DNA of 64,000 nucleotides from Kosakonia oryzendophytica (GTDB taxonomy: Bacteria > Pseudomonadota > Gammaproteobacteria > Enterobacterales > Enterobacteriaceae), in assembly GCF_900094925.1 (NCBI RefSeq), contig NZ_FMAY01000004.1:248001-312000 (forward strand), given 5' to 3'. The notes under the pieces are model-generated. The model did no database searches. It saw only the letters and a program-made list of their open reading frames with translations, and was not told where the DNA came from. Positions 17,419-27,810 of the stretch are shown here, piece after piece; the first letter of the stretch is position 1; the number at the start of each line of letters is the position of its first letter. The translations under genes were made by a program, and so were the position numbers.

Positions 17419-19083
17419 ATGTGTTCAATTTTTGGCGTACTGGATATTAAAACCGACGCGGCCGAGTTACGTAAAAAAGCGCTGGAATTATCCCGCCTGA
17501 TGCGCCACCGCGGCCCTGACTGGTCCGGCGTTTACGCAAGCGATAAGGCCATCCTGGCCCATGAACGTCTCTCTATCGTTGACGTTAACGCCGGTGCTCA
17601 ACCGCTGTATAACGAGAAAAAAACACATGCACTGGCTGTGAACGGCGAAATCTATAACCACCAGGCGCTGCGCGCAGAATATGGTGACCGCTATGCCTTC
17701 CAGACCGGTTCTGATTGCGAAGTGATCCTCGCGCTGTATCAGGAAAAAGGCCCGGACTTCCTCGACGATCTGCAAGGAATGTTCGCTTTCGTGCTGTATG
17801 ACAGTGAAAAAGACGCCTACCTGATTGGCCGCGACCATATTGGTATTATCCCGCTGTATATGGGCCATGATGAGCACGGCAACTTCTATGTCGCATCCGA
17901 AATGAAAGCGCTGGTGCCGGTTTGCCGCACCATTAAAGAGTTCCCGGCAGGTAGCTATCTGTGGAGCAAAGACGGTGAAATCCGTTCCTACTACCAGCGT
18001 GACTGGTTTGAATACGACGCCGTAAAAGACAATGTGACAGACAAAGCAGAACTGCGTCAGGCACTGGAAGACGCGGTGAAAAGCCACCTGATGTCAGACG
18101 TGCCTTACGGCGTACTGCTTTCAGGTGGTCTGGACTCCTCGGTGATTTCCGCCATTACCAAGAAATTTGCCGCGCGCCGCGTTGAAGATCAGGAGCGTTC
18201 GGAAGCCTGGTGGCCGCAACTTCACTCCTTTGCCGTTGGACTGAAAGGTGCGCCGGACCTGAAAGCCGCGCAAGAAGTGGCAAACCATCTTGGTACCGTG
18301 CACCATGAAATCCACTTCACCGTGCAGGAAGGTCTGGATGCAATTCGCGACGTGATCTATCACATCGAAACCTATGATGTGACTACTATTCGCGCCTCCA
18401 CGCCGATGTACCTGATGTCCCGTAAGATCAAAGCAATGGGGATCAAGATGGTGCTCTCAGGCGAAGGATCTGATGAAGTGTTTGGCGGTTACCTCTATTT
18501 CCATAAAGCGCCGGATGCCAAAGAATTGCACGAAGAGACCGTGCGTAAGCTGCAGGCGTTGCATATGTTTGACTGCGCCCGTGCGAACAAAGCAATGTCG
18601 GCCTGGGGCGTGGAAGCGCGCGTACCGTTCCTGGATAAGAAATTCCTCGACGTAGCCATGCGCATCAACCCGGAAGATAAGATGTGCGGCAGCAACGGCA
18701 AAATGGAAAAACATATCCTGCGTGAATGTTTTGAATCCTACCTGCCGGCAAGCGTGGCATGGCGTCAGAAAGAGCAGTTCTCCGACGGCGTAGGCTATAG
18801 CTGGATTGATACGCTGAAAGAGGTAGCGGCGCAGCAGGTGACGGATCAACAACTGGCCACCGCCAGCTACCGTTTCCCGTACAACACACCAGCATCGAAA
18901 GAAGCCTATCTGTACCGTGAAATCTTTGAAGAGCTGTTCCCGGTACCGAGCGCCGCAGAATGCGTACCTGGCGGCCCGTCTGTCGCCTGCTCTTCCGCGA
19001 AAGCATTTGAGTGGGACGAAGCGTTTAAAACCATGAACGATCCATCAGGTCGCGCTGTCGGTATTCATCAATCCGCATATTAA
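17419..19083 (+). CDS. asnB: Asparagine synthetase B (glutamine-hydrolysing)
   Basis: AsnB (554 aa) makes asparagine from aspartate, ATP and glutamine. The N-terminal glutaminase domain begins MCSIFGV, with catalytic Cys 2 after Met removal, and contains RLSIVD and NGEIYN. The synthetase domain has the ATP-binding PP-loop LLSGGLDSSVIS (about 232-243) and the conserved GEGSDEVFGGY (about 349-359). It is a single gene between terminators. Confidence 0.98.
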   Translation: MCSIFGVLDIKTDAAELRKKALELSRLMRHRGPDWSGVYASDKAILAHERLSIVDVNAGAQPLYNEKKTHALAVNGEIYNHQALRAEYGDRYAFQTGSDCEVILALYQEKGPDFLDDLQGMFAFVLYDSEKDAYLIGRDHIGIIPLYMGHDEHGNFYVASEMKALVPVCRTIKEFPAGSYLWSKDGEIRSYYQRDWFEYDAVKDNVTDKAELRQALEDAVKSHLMSDVPYGVLLSGGLDSSVISAITKKFAARRVEDQERSEAWWPQLHSFAVGLKGAPDLKAAQEVANHLGTVHHEIHFTVQEGLDAIRDVIYHIETYDVTTIRASTPMYLMSRKIKAMGIKMVLSGEGSDEVFGGYLYFHKAPDAKELHEETVRKLQALHMFDCARANKAMSAWGVEARVPFLDKKFLDVAMRINPEDKMCGSNGKMEKHILRECFESYLPASVAWRQKEQFSDGVGYSWIDTLKEVAAQQVTDQQLATASYRFPYNTPASKEAYLYREIFEELFPVPSAAECVPGGPSVACSSAKAFEWDEAFKTMNDPSGRAVGIHQSAY

Positions 19084-19101
19084 TAAGTCATGGTTATTCT
19101 T

Positions 19102-19130
19102 ACAGGTCCTGCGGGACCTGTATTTTTTTG
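19102..19130 (+). terminator. Rho-independent terminator after asnB
   Basis: The stem ACAGGTCC / GGACCTGT with a short loop (19102-19121) is followed by seven T. Confidence 0.9.
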
Positions 19131-19235
19131 TCTCTCTGATTTAACGCATAAAATCGAATTTTGCCGAATAAAGCGTCATGCTGTTCGCAACCTAACCAAA
19201 CAGTCACATTCCGGCAATTTTCGATGAAAAAGGTA

Positions 19236-19264
19236 TTGACGCTGTAAGGCCCAATACGCATAAT
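19236..19264 (+). promoter_or_regulatory. Promoter of the metT-glnX tRNA operon
   Basis: TTGACG (19236-19241) and CATAAT (19259-19264) are 17 bp apart and are followed by a GC-rich discriminator GCGCCCCGC, typical of growth-rate and stringently controlled stable-RNA promoters. It lies about 30 bp before the first tRNA. Confidence 0.75.
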
Positions 19265-19302
19265 GCGCCCCGCAACGCCGATAAGGTAACGCGAAAAAAG
19301 AT

Positions 19303-19379
19303 GGCTACGTAGCTCAGCTGGTTAGAGCACAGCACTCATAATGCTGGGGTCACAGGTTCGATTCCCGTCGTAGCCACCA
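19303..19379 (+). tRNA. metT: tRNA-Met (CAT), elongator
   Basis: A 77-nt cloverleaf with acceptor GGCTACG / CGTAGCC, anticodon CAT at 19337-19339, T-loop TTCGATTC and encoded CCA. It is first of seven tRNAs in the order known from E. coli and is identical to the second tRNA-Met copy downstream. Confidence 0.98.
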
Positions 19380-19387
19380 TCTTTTTT

Positions 19388-19472
19388 GCGGGAGTGGCGA
19401 AATTGGTAGACGCACCAGATTTAGGTTCTGGCGCCGCAAGGTGTGCGAGTTCAAGTCTCGCCTCCCGCACCA
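19388..19472 (+). tRNA. leuW: tRNA-Leu (TAG)
   Basis: An 85-nt class II tRNA with acceptor GCGGGAG / CTCCCGC, anticodon TAG at 19422-19424, a long variable arm (GGCGCCGCAAGGTGTGC region) and encoded CCA. It is the only leucine tRNA of the cluster. Confidence 0.98.
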
Positions 19473-19495
19473 TTCCCAGACAGGTGTTGCACGGA

Positions 19496-19570
19496 TGGGG
19501 TATCGCCAAGCGGTAAGGCACCGGTTTTTGATACCGGCATTCCCTGGTTCGAATCCAGGTACCCCAGCCA
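19496..19570 (+). tRNA. glnU: tRNA-Gln (TTG), copy 1
   Basis: A 75-nt tRNA with acceptor TGGGGTA / TACCCCA, anticodon TTG at 19528-19530 and encoded CCA. It is identical to the next gene, from which it is separated by 38 bp. Confidence 0.98.
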
Positions 19571-19608
19571 TCTCTTCTTCGACTCCTGCGTTCATTCGCG
19601 TCAGTCGT

Positions 19609-19683
19609 TGGGGTATCGCCAAGCGGTAAGGCACCGGTTTTTGATACCGGCATTCCCTGGTTCGAATCCAGGTACCCCAGCCA
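19609..19683 (+). tRNA. glnW: tRNA-Gln (TTG), copy 2
   Basis: Same 75-nt sequence as the preceding tRNA-Gln, with anticodon TTG at 19641-19643. It reads CAA and CAG codons. Confidence 0.98.
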
Positions 19684-19711
19684 GTCGATGACTGGGTAAG
19701 CAGTAAAATTT

Positions 19712-19788
19712 GGCTACGTAGCTCAGCTGGTTAGAGCACAGCACTCATAATGCTGGGGTCACAGGTTCGATTCCCGTCGTAGCCACCA
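19712..19788 (+). tRNA. metU: tRNA-Met (CAT), elongator, second copy
   Basis: Identical over 77 nt to the first tRNA of the cluster, which suggests gene conversion between the two copies. Anticodon CAT at 19746-19748. Confidence 0.98.
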
Positions 19789-19837
19789 TATTAAAGATCT
19801 GACGTTATCAGAAACGTTAAATCTTAAAGCGTGTTGT

Positions 19838-19912
19838 TGGGGTATCGCCAAGCGGTAAGGCAGTGGATTCTGATTCCACCATCCCGAGGTTCGAATCCTC
19901 GTACCCCAGCCA
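19838..19912 (+). tRNA. glnV: tRNA-Gln (CTG), copy 1
   Basis: A 75-nt tRNA with acceptor TGGGGTA / TACCCCA and anticodon CTG within loop TTCTGAT. It differs from the next tRNA-Gln by one base (C instead of T at gene position 46, in the variable region). In E. coli this gene is the classical amber suppressor supE. Confidence 0.98.
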
Positions 19913-19946
19913 TCTTAAAAGACGTTTGCTTTTGCGAACGCACTTT

Positions 19947-20021
19947 TGGGGTATCGCCAAGCGGTAAGGCAGTGGATTCTGATTCCACCATTCCGAGGTT
20001 CGAATCCTCGTACCCCAGCCA
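19947..20021 (+). tRNA. glnX: tRNA-Gln (CTG), copy 2
   Basis: The last tRNA of the cluster, anticodon CTG. It differs from the preceding copy at one base and is followed within ten bases by the operon terminator. Confidence 0.98.
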
Positions 20022-20029
20022 CACAATGC

Positions 20030-20058
20030 AAAAAAGCTCGCTTCGGCGGGCTTTTTTG
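20030..20058 (+). terminator. Rho-independent terminator of the tRNA operon
   Basis: The stem GCTCGC / GCGGGC (one G-T pair) with a TTCG loop is flanked by A and T tracts and followed by six T. Confidence 0.92.
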
Positions 20059-20141
20059 TTTTCTGCACATCCCCGGATGTTGGTAGTTAATTACTGCATA
20101 AAACGTATGGTAATTTAGCCACCTCTCTCTTCTGAGTCAGC

Positions 20142-20729
20142 ATGATGAACTATCAAAATACTGCCCTGTTAATTTATGCCCCGCTGTATGTGCTCTTTGT
20201 GGTCACCGGTTTCGGCCTTGCTTTTATGGGCCTCTCCGCGCCGATCTTCTATGGCCTTTGTATGGGGTTGATCTTCCCGGTTGTCCTCTCCATGCGTCTG
20301 CATACGCTGAGCGAAAGCGGCCAGGCCCTGCTGTTGAAGGAGACCACTCACTGGACGGTGTACGTACAGGGCATTCCGGTGCAGGAAACACGTTCATCGC
20401 TGAAAAATCCCTGCTTCTCTACACCACAGCGGCTTCAGCAATTCTTTAGGCGGACACTGTTCGCCAGACTCGCTCTGCAAGTTGCATCAGTGGCGATGCT
20501 GGTGCAACAGGTCAGTGCAAACCCGCTCTCCATTGACTATGGGGCGGCGGCCTTCGTGGCGCTGATTATTCTGCTGGTGCCACTTTACCGCACGGTGCTG
20601 CTGATGCGCAAAGTGCACATTGGCGAATGGGCGCTACAACGGGTTGACGGGGTGGAGGGATATCAGGCCTTTTTTATCGACAAAAAAGGCGCGCGCACCG
20701 CACTGGATACGTTGTTGGCAATCATGTGA
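20142..20729 (+). CDS. Unrecognised inner-membrane protein
   Basis: A 195-aa protein with two adjacent hydrophobic helices at the N-terminus (about 8-28 and 32-50), a hydrophilic stretch (about 52-100), two more helices (about 105-125 and 130-152) and a charged C-terminal tail of about 40 residues. No motif is recognised, and E. coli K-12 has no gene at this spot as far as I recall. The Shine-Dalgarno is weak and two ATGs are adjacent. It lies between the tRNA operon terminator and convergent ubiF. Codon use looks ordinary for the region, so recent transfer is not evident. Confidence 0.7.
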   Translation: MMNYQNTALLIYAPLYVLFVVTGFGLAFMGLSAPIFYGLCMGLIFPVVLSMRLHTLSESGQALLLKETTHWTVYVQGIPVQETRSSLKNPCFSTPQRLQQFFRRTLFARLALQVASVAMLVQQVSANPLSIDYGAAAFVALIILLVPLYRTVLLMRKVHIGEWALQRVDGVEGYQAFFIDKKGARTALDTLLAIM

Positions 20730-20758
20730 GTACGGCGGGCGCAGCGCCCACCGTCCCT

Positions 20759-21934
20759 TTACAACCCTAATGCGTACTTCAGCGCCTGCCGTTTCAGCAC
20801 ACCGGCGCGATCCGCCGCCATTAGACCGATATTGCGCAGCAAGCGCACCGGGCCAAGCGAATTGCTGAACCCGGCATAAAAAAGATCCATCCCGCTTTGC
20901 ATAATGAAGTTATCCGCCATACGCCGCATCTGGTAGCGTTTAAGAATCGGCTGACTGGCCCAGGCTTCACCATGTGTACGCGCGCTGGCCAGCACATCCA
21001 GTAGCGCATCCACATCACGATACCCCAGATTCACGCCTTGCCCGGCGAGCGGATGGATAGTGTGCGCAGCATCGCCAACCAGCGCTAATCCGGGACGCAC
21101 ATACTGCAACGCATGGCGACGCGCCAGCGGGAACGCTGCGGCCGCTACCGGTGTAACATGCCCCAGGCGCGGCGGAAAGTGTCGGGCAATCTCTTGCTCC
21201 AGTTGCGTCATGCTCATCGCCTGCAACTGGCGGATACGCGCGGGTGTGTCGTACCACACCAGCGATGCCCAGTTGTCAAACAGCGGTAAAAACGCATGCG
21301 GGCCGTCAGGGGTGAAATGTTGCCAGGTACTGTCTCCAGCGTCCTGCTCGCATTTAACAGTAATTAACATGCAGGATTGCTGATATTGCCAGGCATGAAT
21401 ACCGATGCCGGAAGCCAGTCGTACGCGGGAATTCGCCCCGTCGGCACCGACCACCAGCTTAGCCGTTAATGTGCTGCCATCTTCAAAGGTCAATTCATGT
21501 TGTTCGTTCAGGACATGCATGGCACTTAATGCAGCGGGCGTGCGCAACGTGACTTGCGGATGCGCCTCCAGCGCCTCCCACAGCGCGCGCTGCAGGACAA
21601 CGTTTTCAACCATATAACCCAGTAGCGGCAGTTTCAGTTCACGGGCATCGAATTCAACGTGCGCGTTTTCCCACTCCCAGGTTTCCAGTCGCCGGTACGG
21701 GTGGCAGCGCATGCGCTGGATGCTCTCCCACACGCCCAACCCGCGCAGCAACGCCACCGATGCCGCGCTGATCGCAGAGATCCGCACATCCGGCTGCGCC
21801 GTCGCATCAAACAGCGGCGGCACCTGCTGCTCAATCACCGTTACTGCAAACCCGTGTTGCGCCAGCCCCAGCGCCAGCGCTCCGCCGACCATACCGCCGC
21901 CGACGACCGCGACCTCAGTGGATTGATTTGTCAT
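20759..21934 (-). CDS. ubiF: 3-demethoxyubiquinol 3-hydroxylase (ubiquinone biosynthesis)
   Basis: UbiF is a 391-aa FAD-dependent monooxygenase that hydroxylates the demethoxy intermediate of aerobic ubiquinone synthesis. The dinucleotide-binding motif is VVGGGMVGGALALGLAQ (about 10-26), the mid-protein GADGANSRVR motif is near 163-172, and the second FAD motif GDAAHTIHPLAGQGVNLG is near 281-298. Length equals E. coli UbiF. It is divergent from miaB with 170 bp between. Confidence 0.96.
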   Translation of the reverse strand: MTNQSTEVAVVGGGMVGGALALGLAQHGFAVTVIEQQVPPLFDATAQPDVRISAISAASVALLRGLGVWESIQRMRCHPYRRLETWEWENAHVEFDARELKLPLLGYMVENVVLQRALWEALEAHPQVTLRTPAALSAMHVLNEQHELTFEDGSTLTAKLVVGADGANSRVRLASGIGIHAWQYQQSCMLITVKCEQDAGDSTWQHFTPDGPHAFLPLFDNWASLVWYDTPARIRQLQAMSMTQLEQEIARHFPPRLGHVTPVAAAAFPLARRHALQYVRPGLALVGDAAHTIHPLAGQGVNLGYRDVDALLDVLASARTHGEAWASQPILKRYQMRRMADNFIMQSGMDLFYAGFSNSLGPVRLLRNIGLMAADRAGVLKRQALKYALGL

Positions 21935-22104
21935 CGCTAACTATCCTTAAACGAGAATCCATTAAGTTTACCGGATTTTTTACGCCTTGAGACTGACATC
22001 CGTCAGACTGGTCAGCACGCAACCAAAGCATTACAATACGCGCCCTGCAATCCTGGCTTATATCCGTTATTTTAGGGTATACGAACTTAAGCAAGAGCAA
22101 GTCG

Positions 22105-23529
22105 ATGACAAAAAAACTCCACATAAAAACCTGGGGCTGTCAGATGAACGAATACGATTCATCGAAGATGGCCGATCTGCTGGATGCCACGCACGGGTAT
22201 CAGTTGACAGAAGAAGCGGAAGAAGCCGATGTGCTGCTGCTTAATACCTGCTCCATCCGCGAAAAAGCACAGGAAAAGGTGTTTCATCAGTTAGGCCGCT
22301 GGAAGTTGCTGAAAGAGAAAAAGCCGGATCTGATCATCGGCGTTGGCGGCTGCGTGGCCTCACAGGAAGGCGACCATATTCGCCAGCGCGCACACTATGT
22401 CGACATTGTTTTCGGGCCGCAAACCCTGCATCGTCTGCCAGAAATGATCAACGCTGTACGCGGCAACCGCAGCCCGGTGGTCGATATCAGCTTCCCGGAA
22501 ATTGAGAAGTTCGACCGCCTGCCGGAACCGCGCGCCGAAGGCCCAACCGCGTTTGTTTCCATTATGGAAGGCTGCAACAAATATTGTACTTACTGCGTGG
22601 TGCCTTATACCCGCGGTGAAGAGGTGAGCCGCCCTTCCGACGATATCCTGTTTGAAATCGCCCAACTGGCGGCGCAGGGTGTGCGTGAGGTAAACCTGCT
22701 GGGCCAGAACGTTAACGCCTGGCGTGGCGAAAACTTTGATGGCAGTACCGGCACTTTCGCTGAGTTACTGCGTCTGGTGGCGGCTATCGACGGTATCGAC
22801 CGCATTCGTTTCACCACCAGCCATCCGATTGAGTTCACCGATGACATCATCGAAGTTTACCGTGATACCCCGGAGCTGGTGAGCTTCCTGCATCTGCCGG
22901 TGCAAAGCGGGTCTGACCGCATTCTGAACCTGATGAGCCGTACGCACACCGCGCTGGAATATAAAGCCATTATTCGTAAACTGCGCGCTGCCCGCCCGGA
23001 CATTCAGATCAGTTCCGACTTTATTGTCGGCTTCCCTGGCGAAAGCACCGAGGATTTCGAAAAAACCATGAAGCTGATTGCCGATGTGAATTTCGACATG
23101 AGCTACAGCTTTATCTTCTCCGCCCGCCCGGGAACGCCCGCCGCCGATATGGTGGACGATGTACCGGAAGAGGAGAAAAAACAGCGCCTGTACATTCTGC
23201 AAGAGCGTATTAACCAGCAAGCCATGGCCTGGAGCCGCCGCATGCTCGGCACCACGCAACGTATTCTGGTTGAAGGCACCTCGCGCAAAAACATCATGGA
23301 GCTCTCCGGTCGCACGGAGAACAACCGCGTGGTGAATTTTGAAGGCAGACCGGAGATGATCGGTAAATTCGTTGATGTCGAAATTGTCGACGTTTACACC
23401 AACTCCCTGCGTGGCGTGGTAGTGCGTACCGAAGAGGAAATGGGCCTGCGCGTTGTCGAATCGCCGGAGTCCGTTATTGCTCGTACCCGCAAAGAGAATG
23501 ATATCGGCGTCGGCATGTATCAGCCCTGA
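22105..23529 (+). CDS. miaB: tRNA-2-methylthio-N6-isopentenyladenosine synthase
   Basis: MiaB (474 aa) is a radical-SAM methylthiotransferase that adds the 2-methylthio group to i6A37 of tRNAs reading UNN codons. The N-terminal domain holds the auxiliary cluster ligands C12, C49 and C83. The radical-SAM motif is GCNKYCTYC with C157, C161 and C164. The C-terminal TRAM domain occupies about 380-445. It is a single gene followed by a strong terminator. Confidence 0.97.
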   Translation: MTKKLHIKTWGCQMNEYDSSKMADLLDATHGYQLTEEAEEADVLLLNTCSIREKAQEKVFHQLGRWKLLKEKKPDLIIGVGGCVASQEGDHIRQRAHYVDIVFGPQTLHRLPEMINAVRGNRSPVVDISFPEIEKFDRLPEPRAEGPTAFVSIMEGCNKYCTYCVVPYTRGEEVSRPSDDILFEIAQLAAQGVREVNLLGQNVNAWRGENFDGSTGTFAELLRLVAAIDGIDRIRFTTSHPIEFTDDIIEVYRDTPELVSFLHLPVQSGSDRILNLMSRTHTALEYKAIIRKLRAARPDIQISSDFIVGFPGESTEDFEKTMKLIADVNFDMSYSFIFSARPGTPAADMVDDVPEEEKKQRLYILQERINQQAMAWSRRMLGTTQRILVEGTSRKNIMELSGRTENNRVVNFEGRPEMIGKFVDVEIVDVYTNSLRGVVVRTEEEMGLRVVESPESVIARTRKENDIGVGMYQP

Positions 23530-23534
23530 TGCGA

Positions 23535-23566
23535 AAGGCCTGCCCATTCTGGCAGGCCTTGCTTTT
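23535..23566 (+). terminator. Rho-independent terminator after miaB
   Basis: A ten-base-pair stem AAGGCCTGCC / GGCAGGCCTT (23535-23560) is followed by GCTTTT. Confidence 0.85.
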
Positions 23567-23670
23567 CCCCTTACCCACCCCAACATCAACCGCTATGCTT
23601 GCGACTTCTCTCTCTGCCGTGAATAATTCCCTAATGGGCGCTACGGCGACACATCGAAAAGAGGAACAGT

Positions 23671-24717
23671 TTGAACATAGATACGCGTGAAATTACCCTT
23701 GAGCCGGCGGACAACGCTCGTCTGCTAAGTCTGTGCGGCCCGTTTGATGACAATATCAAACAACTGGAGCGGCGACTGGGCATCGAAATCAACCGCCGCG
23801 ATAACCACTTCAAACTCACCGGACGCGAAATTTGCGTCAACGCTGCTGCAGATATTCTGCGCACCCTGTATGTCGACACCGCCCCGATGCGCGGGCAGAC
23901 TCAGGACATCGAACCAGAGCAGATCCACCTGGCGATCAAAGAAGCGCGCGTGCTGGAACAGAGCGCTGAAAGCGTGCCGGACTATGGCAAGGCGATCAAT
24001 ATCAAGACCAAACGCGGCGTCATAAAACCGCGCACGCCCAACCAGGCGCAGTACATCGCCCATATTCTCGATCATGACATTACCTTCGGTGTGGGTCCCG
24101 CCGGTACAGGTAAAACCTATCTTGCGGTTGCCGCCGCCGTGGATGCGCTGGAGCGTCAGGAAGTTCGTCGTATTCTGCTGACCCGCCCGGCGGTTGAAGC
24201 CGGTGAAAAGCTCGGTTTCCTGCCGGGCGATCTCAGCCAAAAGGTAGACCCGTACCTGCGCCCGTTATATGACGCACTGTTCGAAATGCTCGGTTTTGAA
24301 CGCGTTGAAAAGCTCATTGAGCGTAATGTGATTGAAGTTGCGCCATTAGCCTATATGCGCGGCCGCACGCTGAATGATGCGTTTATCATCCTTGATGAGA
24401 GCCAGAACACCACCATCGAACAGATGAAGATGTTCCTGACGCGCATTGGTTTTAACTCCAAAGCAGTGATCACCGGCGACATTACGCAGATTGACTTACC
24501 TCGTAACACCAAATCCGGTTTACGTCACGCCATTGAAGTACTGGCAAACGTTGACGAAATCAGCTTTAACTTCTTCCACAGCGAAGACGTGGTACGCCAT
24601 CCGGTGGTTGCGCGCATCGTTATCGCGTATGAAGCCTGGGAAGAAGCCGAACAGAAACGTAAAGCAGAACTGGCCGCTGAGCGTAAACGCGAAGCCCAGG
24701 AGCAGGAGCAAAAATGA
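23671..24717 (+). CDS. ybeZ: PhoH-like ATPase YbeZ
   Basis: A 348-aa PhoH-family NTPase that works with YbeY in ribosome or rRNA metabolism. The N-terminal part resembles a KH-like segment. The P-loop is [13 protein letters not shown] (about 141-153) and the Walker B region is FIILDESQN (about 240-248). The start is TTG with AGAGGAAC just upstream, matching the family N-terminus. The stop overlaps the ybeY start by four bases (ATGA). It heads ybeZ-ybeY-corC-lnt. Confidence 0.95.
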   Translation: MNIDTREITLEPADNARLLSLCGPFDDNIKQLERRLGIEINRRDNHFKLTGREICVNAAADILRTLYVDTAPMRGQTQDIEPEQIHLAIKEARVLEQSAESVPDYGKAINIKTKRGVIKPRTPNQAQYIAHILDHDITFGVGPAGTGKTYLAVAAAVDALERQEVRRILLTRPAVEAGEKLGFLPGDLSQKVDPYLRPLYDALFEMLGFERVEKLIERNVIEVAPLAYMRGRTLNDAFIILDESQNTTIEQMKMFLTRIGFNSKAVITGDITQIDLPRNTKSGLRHAIEVLANVDEISFNFFHSEDVVRHPVVARIVIAYEAWEEAEQKRKAELAAERKREAQEQEQK

Positions 24718-25181
24718 GTCAGGTGATCCTCGATTTACAACTGGCCTGTGAAGATAACAGCGGCCTGCCGGAAGAAGTGCAGTTCCAGAAATGGCTGGAC
24801 GCGGTGATCCCGCAGTTTCAGGAAGAAGCGGAGGTCACCATCCGGGTGGTCGATAATGCCGAAAGCCACGAGCTGAACCTGACCTACCGCGGAAAAGACA
24901 AACCCACCAACGTCCTCTCATTCCCGTTTGAAGCACCGCCGGGCATTGAATTGCCGCTGCTGGGCGATTTGATCATCTGCCGCCAGGTGGTTGAGCGGGA
25001 AGCGCAAGAACAAGGCAAACCACTCGATGCCCACTGGGCGCACATGGTGGTACACGGGAGTTTACACCTGCTGGGTTACGATCATATTGCAGATGATGAA
25101 GCCGAAGAAATGGAAGGGATCGAGACAGAGATAATGCTTGCTCTGGGCTATGAGGATCCGTACATTTCCGAGAAAGCGTAG
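24714..25181 (+). CDS. ybeY: Endoribonuclease / rRNA maturation factor YbeY
   Basis: YbeY (155 aa) is a zinc-dependent single-strand endoribonuclease needed for 16S rRNA 3'-end maturation and ribosome quality control. The signature [13 protein letters not shown] carries the three His ligands of the H3xH5xH pattern near residues 114-124. Translation is coupled to ybeZ by the ATGA overlap. Confidence 0.97.
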   Translation: MSQVILDLQLACEDNSGLPEEVQFQKWLDAVIPQFQEEAEVTIRVVDNAESHELNLTYRGKDKPTNVLSFPFEAPPGIELPLLGDLIICRQVVEREAQEQGKPLDAHWAHMVVHGSLHLLGYDHIADDEAEEMEGIETEIMLALGYEDPYISEKA

Positions 25182-25280
25182 TCGGTGCGCGGCCTGGCCG
25201 CGTACCAAAAAATACCGTCAGGCGCTGAGTTTACGCGTAACGAACGATAATTTAACCAACACGAGAACCCATACGACGCC

Positions 25281-26159
25281 ATGAGCGACGATAACCCACA
25301 CAGTAGCGACAACACCAACAGCAAGAAGGGATTCTTCTCCCTTTTACTGAGCCAGCTTTTTCACGGCGAACCCAAAAACCGTGATGAACTTCTGGCGCTG
25401 ATCCGAGACTCCGGACAGAACGAGCTTATCGACGAAGATACGCGCGATATGCTCGAAGGGGTCATGGACATCGCAGACCAGCGCGTTCGCGACATCATGA
25501 TCCCCCGTTCCCAAATGATCACCCTGAAACGCAACCAGACGCTGGACGAATGCCTCGATGTCATCATTGAGTCCGCCCACTCACGTTTCCCGGTGATCAG
25601 CGAAGACAAAGATCATATCGAAGGGATTTTGATGGCTAAGGATCTGCTGCCGTTTATGCGCAGCGATGCCGAAGCATTCAGCATGGAAAAAGTGTTACGC
25701 CCGGCAGTGGTGGTACCGGAAAGCAAGCGAGTGGATCGCATGCTGAAAGAGTTCCGTTCCCAGCGCTACCATATGGCTATCGTTATTGATGAATTCGGTG
25801 GTGTCTCTGGCCTGGTTACAATTGAAGATATTCTGGAGCTGATCGTCGGCGAAATCGAAGATGAGTACGACGAAGAAGAGGATATCGACTTCCGCCAGCT
25901 CAGCCGCCATACATGGACGGTACGCGCGCTGGCGCCAATTGAAGATTTCAACGAAACCTTCGGCACCCACTTCAGCGATGAAGAGGTGGATACCATTGGT
26001 GGGCTGGTGATGCAGGCGTTTGGTCACCTACCGGCACGCGGCGAAGCCATTGAAATTGATGGTTACCAATTCAAGGTCGCGATGGCCGACAGTCGACGTA
26101 TTATTCAGGTTCATGTCAGAATGCCGGACGATTCGCCGCAACCGAAACTGGATGATTAA
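25281..26159 (+). CDS. corC: Magnesium and cobalt efflux protein CorC (YbeX)
   Basis: A 292-aa cytoplasmic protein with two CBS domains (about 70-130 and 135-190; AMP-binding in CorC) and a C-terminal CorC_HlyC domain (about 205-280). An acidic patch ([13 protein letters not shown]) joins them. It is linked to Mg/Co efflux and, through its neighbours ybeZ and ybeY, to ribosome metabolism. It starts 99 bp after ybeY; lnt follows after five bases. Confidence 0.94.
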   Translation: MSDDNPHSSDNTNSKKGFFSLLLSQLFHGEPKNRDELLALIRDSGQNELIDEDTRDMLEGVMDIADQRVRDIMIPRSQMITLKRNQTLDECLDVIIESAHSRFPVISEDKDHIEGILMAKDLLPFMRSDAEAFSMEKVLRPAVVVPESKRVDRMLKEFRSQRYHMAIVIDEFGGVSGLVTIEDILELIVGEIEDEYDEEEDIDFRQLSRHTWTVRALAPIEDFNETFGTHFSDEEVDTIGGLVMQAFGHLPARGEAIEIDGYQFKVAMADSRRIIQVHVRMPDDSPQPKLDD

Positions 26160-26164
26160 TGTAA

Positions 26165-27703
26165 ATGGTATTTGCCTCACTGTTTGAGCGCCAGCGCGTG
26201 CGTTTGCTGCTGGCGTTACTTTTCGGAGCCAGCGGAACGCTGGCTTTTTCTCCTTATGACATCTGGCCCGCAGCAATCATTTCGCTAATGGGATTACAGG
26301 GCTTAACCCTCAATCGCCGGCCGGTGCAATCCGCCTGGATTGGCTATTTCTGGGGGCTTGGCCTGTTCGGTAGCGGGATCCACTGGGTCTATGTCAGCAT
26401 CGCGCAATTCGGCGGTATGCCCGGTCCCGTCAACGTCTTCCTCGTTGTGCTGCTGGCGGCGTATATGTCGCTGTATACCGGGTTATTCGCTGGCATCCTG
26501 TCGCGCCTGTGGCCAGCCACACACTGGCTACGTGTGGCGGTTGCCGCACCGGTCATATGGCAAATCACCGAATTTCTGCGCGGCTGGGTGCTGACCGGTT
26601 TCCCGTGGCTGCAATTCGGCTATAGCCAGATTGACGGGCCACTGAAAGGCCTGGCGCCCATTATGGGGGTGGAGGCCATTAGCTTCCTGCTTATGATGGT
26701 CAGTGGCTTACTGATGCTGGCAGTGATAACGCGTAACTGGCGCCCACTGGCTGCCGCAGTGGTGCTATTTGTCCTTCCCTTCCCACTGCGCTATATCCAG
26801 TGGTATCAACTGCTGCCAGAACGGGCCACGCAAGTCTCATTGGTACAGGGTAATATTCCGCAGGCGCTGAAGTGGGATGAGAACCAACTGGTCAACACGC
26901 TGAAAATCTATCTCGATGCTACACAGCAGGTGATGGGAAAATCGCAACTGATCATCTGGCCGGAGTCTGCCATTCCGGATCTGGAAATCAATCAGCAACA
27001 CTTCCTCGGCATGATGGATGACCTGCTGCGTTCGAAGAACAGCACGCTGATCACCGGGATCGTCGATGCGCGGCTGAACCAAAAGAACCGCTACGACACC
27101 TACAACACCGTGATTACGCTGGGTAAAGACAGCCCCTACAGTTACCAATCCAGCAATCGCTATAACAAAAACCATCTGGTGCCGTTCGGCGAATTTGTAC
27201 CGCTGGAGTCGATTCTGCGCCCGCTGGCGCCTTTCTTCGATCTGCCAATGTCATCATTCAGCCGCGGCCCTTATGTGCAACCGCAGTTGCAGGCGCACGG
27301 TTTTAAACTGACCGCAGCTATCTGCTATGAAATTATCCTTGGTCAGCAAGTACGGGATAATTTCCGGCCAGATACGGATTTCCTGCTGACTATCTCTAAT
27401 GATGCCTGGTTTGGTAAATCCATCGGGCCGTGGCAACATTTCCAGATGGCGCGGATGCGTTCACTGGAACTGGCGCGCCCACAGCTGCGTAGCACCAATA
27501 ACGGCATCACCGCTGTGATTGGGCCGCAGGGTGATATCCAGGCAATGCTGCCACAGTTCACTCGTGACGTCCTCACCACTGAGGTCACGCCAACCCGTGG
27601 TTTAACGCCGTACGCTCGTATGGGTAACTGGCCGGTATGGATCATCTCTGCACTGCTGGGCTTTGGCGCACTGGTGATGAGCCTGCGTCAACGCCGTCGT
27701 TAA
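26165..27703 (+). CDS. lnt: Apolipoprotein N-acyltransferase
   Basis: Lnt (512 aa, the same as E. coli) adds the third acyl chain to the N-terminal Cys of lipoproteins in the inner membrane. Five to six membrane helices fill residues 1-215, followed by the periplasmic nitrilase domain with the family triad: Glu in [10 protein letters not shown], Lys in [12 protein letters not shown] and Cys in AAICYEIIL, then a final helix (about 485-505). It is the last gene of the ybeZ group. Confidence 0.97.
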   Translation: MVFASLFERQRVRLLLALLFGASGTLAFSPYDIWPAAIISLMGLQGLTLNRRPVQSAWIGYFWGLGLFGSGIHWVYVSIAQFGGMPGPVNVFLVVLLAAYMSLYTGLFAGILSRLWPATHWLRVAVAAPVIWQITEFLRGWVLTGFPWLQFGYSQIDGPLKGLAPIMGVEAISFLLMMVSGLLMLAVITRNWRPLAAAVVLFVLPFPLRYIQWYQLLPERATQVSLVQGNIPQALKWDENQLVNTLKIYLDATQQVMGKSQLIIWPESAIPDLEINQQHFLGMMDDLLRSKNSTLITGIVDARLNQKNRYDTYNTVITLGKDSPYSYQSSNRYNKNHLVPFGEFVPLESILRPLAPFFDLPMSSFSRGPYVQPQLQAHGFKLTAAICYEIILGQQVRDNFRPDTDFLLTISNDAWFGKSIGPWQHFQMARMRSLELARPQLRSTNNGITAVIGPQGDIQAMLPQFTRDVLTTEVTPTRGLTPYARMGNWPVWIISALLGFGALVMSLRQRRR

Positions 27704-27810
27704 TCCCCTCTCCTGCCCGGCGGTATTGACTGCCGGGCCGACAAACATCCCCCCTCCTTCTGTCTGACAGATCAGCGCAATGCCAACCTGTCAGGTACGC
27801 CCTGTCGGTT

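Noticed and set aside
20733-20755. Terminator between the unknown membrane gene and ubiF
   Set aside because: A GGGCGC/GCGCCC hairpin exists, but neither strand has a T-tract after it, so intrinsic termination is not supported.
23598-23635. Sigma-32 promoter before ybeZ (CTTGCG and CCCTAAT)
   Set aside because: The spacing of about 25 bp is far too long for a heat-shock promoter.
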